A stretch of 64,000 nucleotides of DNA from NCBI RefSeq assembly GCF_011516945.1, contig NZ_WOTH01000006.1, positions 59,093-123,092 of the forward strand, given 5' to 3'. Position numbers and translations under genes: made by a program. Positions 56,814-64,000 of the stretch are shown in pieces (positions within the stretch are counted from its first letter, which is position 1; every line of letters starts with the position of its first letter). Source of the stretch: Acetobacter estunensis. GTDB taxonomy: Bacteria; Pseudomonadota; Alphaproteobacteria; Acetobacterales; Acetobacteraceae. The notes beneath the pieces were generated by a model, which was not told the origin of the DNA, ran no database searches, and worked only from the letters and a program-made list of their open reading frames with translations.

Positions 56814-58138
56814 CGCAACGAACTCCCATGAGCGGAGCGTCGGTGATCCTCGTCGCCTATCAGATCGTAGGCATCCAGCCTCACCACAGAGATCCGCGTG
56901 CGATAGCCCTGATCGTCGCTCACATAGGTCACGGCCCCGATCAGCATTTCCTCGTCCACGCCCGCATAGGCGTCACGAACGTGCACCCGTGTGTTCGGGC
57001 GCCACAGCACCCCGTCCACGTCGAACCCGGCAACCGTGTAAATCCGTGCGGTGCCCTGCGCGCGTGTCGTGCGCATTCGCCAATCGGCCTGATCCTGCAG
57101 CGTCCACGGATCGCTCGCCTGCCGCGTTGCTGTCCGGGATCGGGTGCGGCGCCGTGATCCCGCGCGATACGCGCCCGCGTTCACGCCCTGCGTGCCCCAG
57201 TTGCCCGCCGCCTGAGCGTCCAGAACCGGATTGCCCGCATTCTGCGCGGACTGGGAGCCTCCCGATTGCGTCGCGGCCAGCCACACGCGCGGCCGCCACC
57301 GTCCCACGGACGTGTCCACGGCATGCCCGAACCGCAGCGTCGCAGCCGACTCCTTCGCGGTGAACGTCGTGTCTGAGGCGCTGACCGGCTTATCAGAGGG
57401 GGATTTGACACCGTTGAGCGTGGCTGTGGCAGGACGCTCCAGACTGCGAAACGCCCCCTTTACCCACACGTCCGAATAATGCTCACGCACCGACACGCGC
57501 CCCTCCACGGACAGCACGTTCCCCGGAAATTCCAACGCGGCCGGAGCCTGCGTCGTGCCGGCTTTCGTCAGTCGCAGACCACCGATCCCGTCGGAGACCA
57601 CCAGCACGCCACGCTGCCGCGCGTGTTTCTCGATCGTTTCCATCGCGGACTCACTCGGATCGACGGCCACCAGCGTGAACGGCGCGCCCATATCGGTGTC
57701 ACTGTCCACCGACAGACCAAACGGCTGCACCAGAGATCCCACCAGCGTTGCCAGTGTCACCTGCCGATATTCCCCCGGCCCCAGTGGAGCGCCGGTGCAA
57801 TCCACCAGATCGCCGCTCACGTCGCGTCCGGAAATGACGCCCTGCGCCTGTTGCTCCGTCACACGCAGATCCAGCTCCTCGACGTGCCCGCGAAAAATCG
57901 TCTCGCCCGCGACATCGACGCGCACAGGCATGTGCTCGCGGATCACCGGAGAGGACGTAACCGCATCCGAAAAACCCGCCTGCGCATCCCGCAGCGGATC
58001 GTCCAGCGTCACCCGGAACGCCCCGCAGATATCCGCCAGATCGCGACCTACCTCGATCGAAACCGCCGTGGTCAGTTCAACCTCACCGATCCACACGCGG
58101 ATCTGTCGCCGCGATCCTTGCACCGAAATCACCGTCAC
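56810..58138 (-). CDS. Mu gp44 (P)-like baseplate hub protein
   Basis: 442 aa hub related to phage P2 gpD. The N-terminal VWIGEVELTTAVSIEVGRDLADICGAF, the AGETIFRGHVEELDLRVTE segment and the IEKHARQRGVLVVSDGIGGL segment fit the family (quoted in part). A long Arg-rich insertion (AGSRRRTRSRTATRQASD) lies near residue 330. Overlaps both neighbours by 4 bp. Confidence 0.85.
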   Translation of the reverse strand: MTVISVQGSRRQIRVWIGEVELTTAVSIEVGRDLADICGAFRVTLDDPLRDAQAGFSDAVTSSPVIREHMPVRVDVAGETIFRGHVEELDLRVTEQQAQGVISGRDVSGDLVDCTGAPLGPGEYRQVTLATLVGSLVQPFGLSVDSDTDMGAPFTLVAVDPSESAMETIEKHARQRGVLVVSDGIGGLRLTKAGTTQAPAALEFPGNVLSVEGRVSVREHYSDVWVKGAFRSLERPATATLNGVKSPSDKPVSASDTTFTAKESAATLRFGHAVDTSVGRWRPRVWLAATQSGGSQSAQNAGNPVLDAQAAGNWGTQGVNAGAYRAGSRRRTRSRTATRQASDPWTLQDQADWRMRTTRAQGTARIYTVAGFDVDGVLWRPNTRVHVRDAYAGVDEEMLIGAVTYVSDDQGYRTRISVVRLDAYDLIGDEDHRRSAHGSSLR

Positions 58139-59544
58139 GAGGAGGGCTCCAGAACCGCAATCGTCCCTGGTCCTACGAGATCAGGATGCAAAATCCCGTT
58201 GCGTGCGATCAGATCGTCCCATGTGCTGGCCACAGCAGATCCCGTGTCGCCCGCCACCGCATAGGCCAGAGCCCACGCATTGACCGTCCCGCCGACCGAC
58301 ACGCTCACCAGCGCAGGCAGCCGCCCGATCCGCGCATTGATATCGGCCGTCACGGCCATGCGCGCATCCATAACCGCCAGAGACAGATCCAGCACCGGAA
58401 ACGTCACCAGCGCGGCTGTCGCCTCAATGGATGTCTCCAGCGCATCGAGCGCCGCCAGCATCGTGTCGCGTGACGCCACCGCGTCCGTTTGACTGGCGTA
58501 GGTCTGGCCGGTCTGCGCTGCCAGCGCCTGCGCCACCGTGACGATCCGCGCCACCAGAGCAGTGCCTGCCACAGCACCCGGCTGCACAGACGTGAGCGCT
58601 GACGCGCTGGAGGAGGTGCCAATCTGTGTCGCCGCGCTCAACAGAAGGGCGACAGCATCTGCCGGCGCAATTCCCGCATCCGTATCGCCCGCCACCTCTG
58701 TCGCAGGCGCCACGGCCGACGTATCAGAGACCGTGGCTGCATCGGCCAGAGCGACCGGAACTCCCGAGAACACGGTCGTGATCGTGTCAGCCCACGTCGT
58801 GTCGGTATTTTGCGTCGGCTCGCTCACCCCTCCGGCCAATGCCGCCAGCGCTGCAGCCGTCGCGGCCTGAACACGCGCGGACGATCCGCCGCACACACCG
58901 TCCCAAACGCCCGAGACGTTACTCACCACGCCGTTCACGGCCGACGCCAGCGCCAGACCCACTGAAACCGGAGACAGGATCGAGCGCATCACCAGCGTGG
59001 CCTGATCCATCAGCGAATCCGCCGAGGTCAGGACATTCTCAACCGTGTTCGCAATCGTGGAGAACAGGCCGCCAGATGTCGTGGGAACAGGCTCGCGGAC
59101 AAACGTCGCCTCGAATCGTGCAACGCCGATCTCACTGTCCGAAAACTCGATCGTGCCCGGCTGCAACAGCCGACACCGCAACGATCCCCACCACGGATGC
59201 ACCAGCATCGCCGCACCGGCTTGCATCAACGCCGTCCGCATCCGTGTGGCGCGGATCACATAATCGTCGCCAATGATCAGCCCACGCACATGAATCGGGC
59301 CGTCCAGTTTGCCAAAATCCTGAGCGCGCCACCTGTCGGAGCCGGGGAACCACAACTGGATCAGCCGTCGCCCAGCCTGATCCTGCGAGGACGGCATGAA
59401 AAACGACACACCCCGCCAACTCGCCGTTGCCAGAATAGACCCGAACGGTCCTGCCAGCAGGCCACCGACACCGCCTGCTGACCCCAGTGCGGCCAGACCC
59501 TCTCCCTGGGCAATTGAGCCAATGCTGCCGAGTGCGCCGCTCAT
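58135..59544 (-). CDS. Phage DNA circularisation protein (Mu N/gp43-like)
   Basis: 469 aa. The N-terminal domain is diagnostic: ATASWRGVSFFMPSSQDQAGRRLIQ and FPGSDRWRAQDFGKLDG (in pieces). The protein is Ala-rich afterwards. In Mu it is needed for tail assembly and associated with circularisation of injected DNA. It follows the tape measure gene with a 4-bp overlap, as in Mu. Confidence 0.88.
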   Translation of the reverse strand: MSGALGSIGSIAQGEGLAALGSAGGVGGLLAGPFGSILATASWRGVSFFMPSSQDQAGRRLIQLWFPGSDRWRAQDFGKLDGPIHVRGLIIGDDYVIRATRMRTALMQAGAAMLVHPWWGSLRCRLLQPGTIEFSDSEIGVARFEATFVREPVPTTSGGLFSTIANTVENVLTSADSLMDQATLVMRSILSPVSVGLALASAVNGVVSNVSGVWDGVCGGSSARVQAATAAALAALAGGVSEPTQNTDTTWADTITTVFSGVPVALADAATVSDTSAVAPATEVAGDTDAGIAPADAVALLLSAATQIGTSSSASALTSVQPGAVAGTALVARIVTVAQALAAQTGQTYASQTDAVASRDTMLAALDALETSIEATAALVTFPVLDLSLAVMDARMAVTADINARIGRLPALVSVSVGGTVNAWALAYAVAGDTGSAVASTWDDLIARNGILHPDLVGPGTIAVLEPSS

Positions 59545-61640
59545 GGCCGGCTCACCATGCGCCCACGATCAGGACTAACGCTCACAGCTCCCGGTGTGCC
59601 GCCCGTCTGGCTCACCCGCAGCCCCGGATCGTGCGACACGTGCAGGCTGAACGCACCGCCGCCGCCTGGCATTGCCGGCACCGGCTGCGCCGAACCGAGA
59701 CCCAGCATCCGTCCGATAGACGAATTGGCAATCCGACTCTCCATTGTGGAAAACGCCGAGGTGAACCCGTCGAAAATGTGGGAAAACACGTCCCCGATCG
59801 AATGAGCCCAGCCGGTCATCGCGGTCCACAGACCAGCAAACCATGTCTTAACCGGCTCCCAGTGTTTGATCAGCAGATAGGCCGCGCCACCCAAAACCGC
59901 GACAGCAGCGATCACGGCCGCAACTTCAGGCCCAACCAGTGCCGCCAATCCAACAAATACCCAGCGCAGCGCGGCTATAGCCCCACGCAGCAGGCCAACA
60001 CGTCCAAACAACAGAGAGAGGCCAGAGGACAATGGACCCATCACCGCCCGCAACACGCCCAGCACCGTGGCAAACGCCAGAAACGCTCCTACGCCACCCG
60101 TGATTGTAGTCGCCCAGCCACCTGTCACACGATTTGCGAAATCGAACGCGGACGTCAGACCGTGGAGCACCCCCGTCAGCACATTGAGTGTCGGCACGAA
60201 ACTCGTGCCAATACGCCGCTGCAGCTGCGCCAGAGCCTCCTCAAACGACTGCAGCCGCACCAGCGTGGACTGGAGCCCTGTATCGAAATCCTCATTGATC
60301 ACTGACTGGTTTGCGCCAGACGTTCTCTCGTGAATCTGCTGATACTGATCCCAGTGCTGCAGGATCGCCTGAACAAACCCCTGACTCTGCTGGTTGCCGA
60401 ACAGCGTTCCCAGAACACGGGAGTCCTGTCCGTGCCGGGTCAGGCGATCGACCTGCGCCAACACCGCCATCATCGGGTCTTCCCCGGCCGCTTTGGCGTG
60501 GTCCTTGATCGCATACAGATCCACGCCGAATTTTTTGAAACGTGCCGCAACGTGCGGATTGATAATATCGGTCAGGAACTGGCGCGTGTCCGTGACAGCC
60601 TCGCCCTCGGTGCCGGTGGATTTGCGCACGACAGCGAGGGCAGCCGCCAGATCGTCCACACCTGAGCGTCCGGAGACACCCAGTGCACCCGCCTGCGCGG
60701 CCACTTGTGGCAGCAGCGGGGCGAGTTGCTCGAACGGCAGATCCGCCGATTTCCCCGCGAGTGCCAGCGACGCCAGCGCGCCCCCCAGCTGGCCGTCACC
60801 AATTTTCATTGATTCCTGCAGCGCGAACGTCGATTTCGCTACAGCGTCCGGCGCCGCGTTATAGGCCGTCGCAATGTGCGCAACCGTCGGCAGAACCGCG
60901 TCCAGCCGGTCGCCGGTGTAGCCCTCACGCGAGAAAAACCCGGCTGCCGCCGCCAGATCGGACCCGCGCGTGCCCGTTGCCCGTGCCAGAGCATCCAACC
61001 GCTCGCCAAACGCATGCCCATAATCGACGTTGGCCTGTCCGTGCAGTCCCAGGCCGATCCCAATATGCGTCAGATCGTTGTCATACTCAGCCGCCGCATG
61101 GATCGGCTCAATCAGCCCAAACCCCGTCGCGGCCGCGCCAAACGCATGCCCAACGCCCGCCTCGATGGAGGAGCCAAAACCACCGACCGCGCCCCCCAGT
61201 CCGCGCAGACGCCCCATTGAGCCACCGCCGCCACCGGACGAACCACCGCCAGCCGGCGCACCGGACGCCTCACGCACCCGGTTCATCGCGCCGACCGTCT
61301 GTTCAGCGGCCGCCTCGGCGCGCTGACCCATCGTCGTCAGACCCTCGGCCGCCTCAGCCGCCGCTGAGCCCATGCCGGTGATTTCCTCGCGCGCCGTGCC
61401 CGTCGCTGCCGCGACCGTCTCCGTGACGGCCGTTGTGCGCTCCAGCGTCTCGTTCAGGCCGCGCGTGGCCGAGGTCGCTCGCGCAACAGGTTGCGTCAGC
61501 CCGTCAAACGGGTCCGCAACCCGGCGCAGACGCTCCAGCGTCGCATCGATTTTTTCCAGAACTTCTGTGACGCGGTTGAGCGCGTCGGTCGAACCAACCG
61601 CGAAATCCAGCTCAAACTGCGCGCGGAGTGATTGGCTCAT
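59541..61640 (-). CDS. Tail tape measure protein
   Basis: 699 aa, which sets tail length and is ejected with DNA. Coiled-coil N-terminal half (RVTEVLEKIDATLERLRRV), Gly-rich patch (GGGSSGGGGGSMGRLRGL, ~150-170), then a helical phage-tape domain. A cluster of hydrophobic segments lies at ~510-610 (ITGGVGAFLAFATVLGVL, EVAAVIAAVAVLGGAAYLLI). Located directly after the frameshifted tail chaperone, the standard arrangement. 699 aa implies a medium-length tail. Confidence 0.9.
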   Translation of the reverse strand: MSQSLRAQFELDFAVGSTDALNRVTEVLEKIDATLERLRRVADPFDGLTQPVARATSATRGLNETLERTTAVTETVAAATGTAREEITGMGSAAAEAAEGLTTMGQRAEAAAEQTVGAMNRVREASGAPAGGGSSGGGGGSMGRLRGLGGAVGGFGSSIEAGVGHAFGAAATGFGLIEPIHAAAEYDNDLTHIGIGLGLHGQANVDYGHAFGERLDALARATGTRGSDLAAAAGFFSREGYTGDRLDAVLPTVAHIATAYNAAPDAVAKSTFALQESMKIGDGQLGGALASLALAGKSADLPFEQLAPLLPQVAAQAGALGVSGRSGVDDLAAALAVVRKSTGTEGEAVTDTRQFLTDIINPHVAARFKKFGVDLYAIKDHAKAAGEDPMMAVLAQVDRLTRHGQDSRVLGTLFGNQQSQGFVQAILQHWDQYQQIHERTSGANQSVINEDFDTGLQSTLVRLQSFEEALAQLQRRIGTSFVPTLNVLTGVLHGLTSAFDFANRVTGGWATTITGGVGAFLAFATVLGVLRAVMGPLSSGLSLLFGRVGLLRGAIAALRWVFVGLAALVGPEVAAVIAAVAVLGGAAYLLIKHWEPVKTWFAGLWTAMTGWAHSIGDVFSHIFDGFTSAFSTMESRIANSSIGRMLGLGSAQPVPAMPGGGGAFSLHVSHDPGLRVSQTGGTPGAVSVSPDRGRMVSRP

Positions 61641-61643
61641 TGC

Positions 61644-62155
61644 TCAGCCCTGCGCCTCAATCGCCTCGCGGTGCCGCTCGGCCAGCCCCGAGGGCGAAGC
61701 GCACCAGAACGCCACCTCCTCATAGGGCATCTGCAAAATCTCACTGGCCGAGAACCGCAGTTCCCGTGCCAGTGAAGCAAAAATCACTGGCCAGTCGTCT
61801 GGCCACTCGGCAAAAAACTCGCCGCCGCTTCACCGAGCTGCACGATATCGTAGCCGTCCAACCCGTTGAAAAACGCAGTGCCCTTCGGCCCTGCCATTCC
61901 CACGGCCGCCAGCACCAGAGCCTGCACCCGGTCGCCCTCGCGCTTGGCATTCATCACGTCCACCATCGCACGCCCCTTCAGGCGGTTGAGCGTCACCTGC
62001 GCAGGCCCGCCATCAGGCGGATAGGCCAGCGTCGCCGTGATCGACCCATCGGCGTTGCGCACGTATCCCGGCGGCAGTCCGTCCTGTGACACGGGCGCAT
62101 CCGTTCCAGCCACGCCTGCGTCACTCACGCTGGCCACATCCTGAACATCCATCAC
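61644..62155 (-). CDS. Tail assembly chaperone, -1 frameshift product
   Basis: If ribosomes slip at 61811-61817, the 123-aa chaperone becomes a ~170-aa protein: 115 shared residues, then 55 residues in the -1 frame (AEWPDDWPVIFASLARELRF, ILQMPYEEVAFWCASPSGL) ending at the TGA at 61644-61646, 3 bp before the tape measure ATG. The -1 frame is open, protein-like in composition and would otherwise be an unexplained 140-bp gap. This mirrors lambda G/GT and Mu-type tail genes. Confidence 0.75.
61784..62155 (-). CDS. Tail assembly chaperone, short form (Mu gp41-like)
   Basis: 123 aa zero-frame product. ATLAYPPDGGPAQVTLNRLKG and GPKGTAFFNGLDGYDIVQLGEAA fit the tail chaperone encoded between tail tube and tape measure in Mu-like phages. 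The start is GTG at 62155 overlapping the tube gene stop, with an ATG at 62152 as alternative; GAGGAA lies upstream. The last nine residues after the slip site are replaced in the long form. Confidence 0.8.
   Translation of the reverse strand: MMDVQDVASVSDAGVAGTDAPVSQDGLPPGYVRNADGSITATLAYPPDGGPAQVTLNRLKGRAMVDVMNAKREGDRVQALVLAAVGMAGPKGTAFFNGLDGYDIVQLGEAAASFLPSGQTTGQ
61811..61817 (-). promoter_or_regulatory. Slippery heptamer for programmed -1 frameshift
   Basis: On the minus strand the seven bases read T TTT TTG in the zero frame of the chaperone gene (codons 114-115 are TTT TTG). This is a canonical X XXY YYZ slip site. A -1 shift opens the frame to 61644. Confidence 0.8.
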
Positions 62156-62508
62156 GAAATTTCCTCAAATGTGCTCATGTCCCACGTGATCGGCATCTTG
62201 CCGCCATCGTCGGTCATCGTCGGTGCATCGGTGATATAGGCGTCGGGGAACACCCAGCTCTGGCCTGTGTCCGCCACCACCTGCAATTCGCCCTCGTCTC
62301 CCGGATTGAACTGGGAGAGAGACTGCCCTTCCAGCAGCAACGGCGTTGCTTTGCATTGCCCCTGCTGGAATTGCCGTGAGCGGTGCGCGGAGAAACCTGC
62401 CACCTGCGTCACGTTGCGCATCGCCGGAAGGCGCAAGCTGCTGCCCTTCTGGCAGTCGTATTGCACGCCTTTCCACCAGATCGAGAGAATACCAACTGAA
62501 ACTGCCAT
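62152..62508 (-). CDS. Phage tail tube protein (Mu gp40/M-like)
   Basis: 118 aa, the usual size of the Mu-type tube protein. VGILSIWWKGVQYDCQKGSS and VVADTGQSWVFPDAYITDAP match the family (in pieces). It sits between the sheath remnant and the chaperone, as in Mu. Start ATG at 62508 just after the chimeric gene. Appears intact. Confidence 0.8.
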   Translation of the reverse strand: MAVSVGILSIWWKGVQYDCQKGSSLRLPAMRNVTQVAGFSAHRSRQFQQGQCKATPLLLEGQSLSQFNPGDEGELQVVADTGQSWVFPDAYITDAPTMTDDGGKMPITWDMSTFEEIS

Positions 62509-62511
62509 CTC

Positions 62512-63840
62512 TTACACCTGCATCTGGATCGAGGTCGCAACCACGATCAGCGAGCCGATCACCTGCACCGGCAGCGCGCAGTCCACGCGATTGCGATCCG
62601 TCGGGTGCAAAATGAACCGCGCTTGTTTGCTCAGCGTGGACGTGTTTTCGATCCAGCCCTGATTCTCATAGAGTTTCGACTGACCGACCCACGAATTTTT
62701 CAGAATGGAGGGCGTAACCACGCCCGCCGTCGCCACGTTCGCCAGAGCCGATCCATCGTCGGCCAGCTTCGCGCGCGGATAGGTGGTCTCGATAAACAGG
62801 TTCCACTCGTAGCGAATGCGCGAAATCGTCGCGTGGACCATCACGTCGCGCCACGCGGTCGTGGCGTTGCCGTTCGCATCCATCTGGCTCGTGGACACGG
62901 CCCGCTCGATCGTGACCGTCCCGTCCTGGCCAACGAGAAATGTGCTCATCCCGTCGCCCAGCAGCACGTTGCGCATCGCATCGTCGAACGTCGCGTCGCA
63001 ACTCCAGCGCAGAACGGGCGTGTCGGCGACTGTCCGCTGCTCAATCAGCACCAGAGGGATATAGGCACCCGACGATGGAGAGGGGATGCAGAACAATTCC
63101 TCAGCCGCCGCATCGCCGTAGAAACCAACAATCTCCTGACGCCACTGCGCCTGCGCCTCGGGCGACCAGTCCTCCCCGGATTTCTCGCAGATTTTCCGAT
63201 ACAGCCCGTCGTCCAGCGCATCGTCGAACGTCGTGCGCAAAATTCGATAGGGCCTGCGTCCCGCACGCACGTCCTGCACCAGCACGTTGAACGGATTGGT
63301 GTCGCCGTTATGCGTCGAAATAATCACCACTTTTCCGCCCCACATCAGCAGAGCGAGGGCGGCTTTCAGCACCTCCGCCAGATCGTCGTGGAACGCGGCC
63401 TCGTCAATAATCACCAACCCCTGCATACCGCGCAGGGCACGCGGGACGGACGGCAGCGTCAGAATTTTGTTGCCCGACGCCATATCGATCCGAAAAATCT
63501 TCACGTCCTTCTCAGGATGGTCCGGATCGTTCCAGAACGTCTCGTTGACGGCTCCCGCTACAGCCTGCATCGCCGCTGCGTGTTCCGCGCAATAGTCGAT
63601 AAACTCGCGGGCCATCTCCAGATTGTAGCCCATGTAGAACACGTCCATTCCGCCCTGACGCGGGTCCAGTCCCGCGAACAGATCGGCAATGAACGAGGCG
63701 CACCAACTCACACCCGTTCGCCGCGATTTCTCGTAGACAACGACCTGATGTGCCCAGACCTCGGCCATGAGACGGCTCTGATAGGCCAGAAAAAGGGCAT
63801 CCCCGATCAAAGCGACAGGCTTGTCGTTTTGATCGCTCAT
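62512..63840 (-). pseudogene. Chimeric ORF: terminase large subunit N-part joined to tail sheath C-part
   Basis: 442 codons in one open frame. Residues 1 to ~284 are a Mu gp28-type terminase: an altered Walker A region VVVYEKSRRTGVSWCASF, Walker B LVIIDEAAFHDDLAEVL, then VVIISTHNGDTNPFNVLVQ and the nuclease-side EELFCIPSPSSGAYIPLVLIE. Residues from ~285 on are the C-terminal part of a Mu L-type sheath: LLGDGMSTFLVGQDGTVTIERAVST, TTYPRAKLADDGSALANV and PTDRNRVDCALPVQVIG (in pieces). The join is near 62985. Terminase nuclease end, portal, head genes and the sheath N-terminus are all missing. An in-frame deletion of several kb is the simplest cause. Confidence 0.85.
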
Positions 63841-63890
63841 GTCCGCGCTCCGAATGCGTCGCGCATCAGCGCCTGGACAGTCTCCCGGTC
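63837..63890 (-). pseudogene. 3' fragment of the gene upstream of terminase (gp27 position)
   Basis: The last codons read ETVQALMRDAFGART and the stop overlaps the terminase ATG (ATGA), as real neighbours in this operon do. It is cut at 63890 by the IS5-type element. In Mu-like phages the small terminase-like gene gp27 stands here; the fragment is too short to prove identity. Confidence 0.55.
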
Positions 63891-63892
63891 TA

Positions 63893-64000
63893 GGGCTTGT
63901 GGGGATTCACCGTGAATGGATAATGGCTGCGGCGAGATAGATCATGGCGCTGAAGCTTTTGTCTGTTTTGTCTGCCCGCATTGCGATGCGTTTGAATTCC
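63893..64000 (-). mobile_element. IS5-family insertion sequence, 3' end (cut by window edge)
   Basis: Minus-strand frame 63907-64000 reads EFKRIAMRADKTDKSFSAMI then YLAAAIIHSR and stop, the C-terminus of IS5-type transposases. The end of the element is near GGGCTTGTGGGGATTC at 63893-63908, next to CTAG (63890-63893), which fits the YTAR target of IS5 elements. The rest lies beyond the window. Confidence 0.8.

Larger units (their letters stand above)
48319..63890 (-). mobile_element. Defective Mu-like prophage, right arm (tail module)
   Basis: A leftward string of phage genes in Mu order (terminase, sheath, tube, chaperone, tape measure, circularisation, baseplate, fibres, modification gene). 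Head and early genes are missing from view: terminase and sheath are fused, and an IS5-type element interrupts the next gene. The right boundary is uncertain. I place it at the TG at 48319 because Mu-like elements end in TG/CA and this TG falls where a fourth CRISPR repeat should begin. Host sequence resumes left of it. Confidence 0.85.

Noticed and set aside
48827..63840. A functional tailocin (phage-tail bacteriocin) encoded by the headless tail module
   Set aside because: The only sheath in the window has lost its N-terminal part and is fused to terminase, so a contractile tail could not assemble from these genes alone. It would need another sheath gene elsewhere, so I list only the preservation as a finding.
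62605..63915. A 436-codon rightward frame opposite the terminase-sheath chimera
   Set aside because: Antisense to recognisable terminase and sheath sequence, Arg/His-rich and without similarity to known proteins.

Overview
The window reads as chromosome of an acetic acid bacterium (Acetobacteraceae, Alphaproteobacteria); the genus cannot be settled from the sequence. The pointers are a GC content of roughly 60 percent by eye, the ffh-rpsP-rimM-trmD-rplS-leuC-leuD gene order, the urease/urt organisation, and an IS5-type transposase end at the right edge.

Region 1 (1-16,565) is a nitrogen-acquisition cluster for urea. It holds ureB (cut by the left edge), ureC, ureE, ureF and ureG, overlapping end to end; an outer-membrane porin-like protein; and a small secreted protein of unknown role. 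Divergent from the transporter is a two-gene regulatory unit: an NCS1-permease/histidine-kinase hybrid plus a LuxR-type response regulator. The urea ABC transporter urtABCDE follows, then a NiCoT nickel permease. Urea import, its regulator, nickel import and urease maturation therefore sit together. A perfect 10+10 bp inverted repeat lies between the kinase and urtA and is the best candidate operator.

Region 2 (16,701-31,008) is a leftward glycogen/trehalose block: glgA, glgB, glgX, treZ, malQ, treY and then pgm. Together these can build, branch and debranch alpha-glucan and turn it into trehalose.

Region 3 (31,149-36,524) holds single genes: a SRAP/YedK-type protein, a small monooxygenase-like protein, a type I secretion substrate behind a very AT-rich upstream region, a SelW-like protein, an MTHFR-like protein, a bile-acid-symporter-family transporter and a DsbA-like protein.

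Region 4 (36,660-48,004) is core: ffh, rpsP, rimM, trmD and rplS (ending in a clear terminator), leuC, leuD, an AT-rich orphan gene, gabD, xthA, an IscA/ErpA-type protein, PII and a UbiH-type hydroxylase.

Region 5 (48,135-64,000) begins with a three-repeat type I-E-like CRISPR remnant and passes directly into the right arm of a leftward Mu-like prophage. The tail module is well preserved: tail tube, frameshifted tail chaperone, tape measure, circularisation protein, baseplate proteins, fibres and a tail SGNH hydrolase. The prophage is nevertheless defective. One ORF joins the N-terminal part of a terminase to the C-terminal part of a tail sheath, so the head genes are missing. The adenine methylase has lost its catalytic middle. 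An IS5-family element cuts the gene upstream of the terminase at the right edge.
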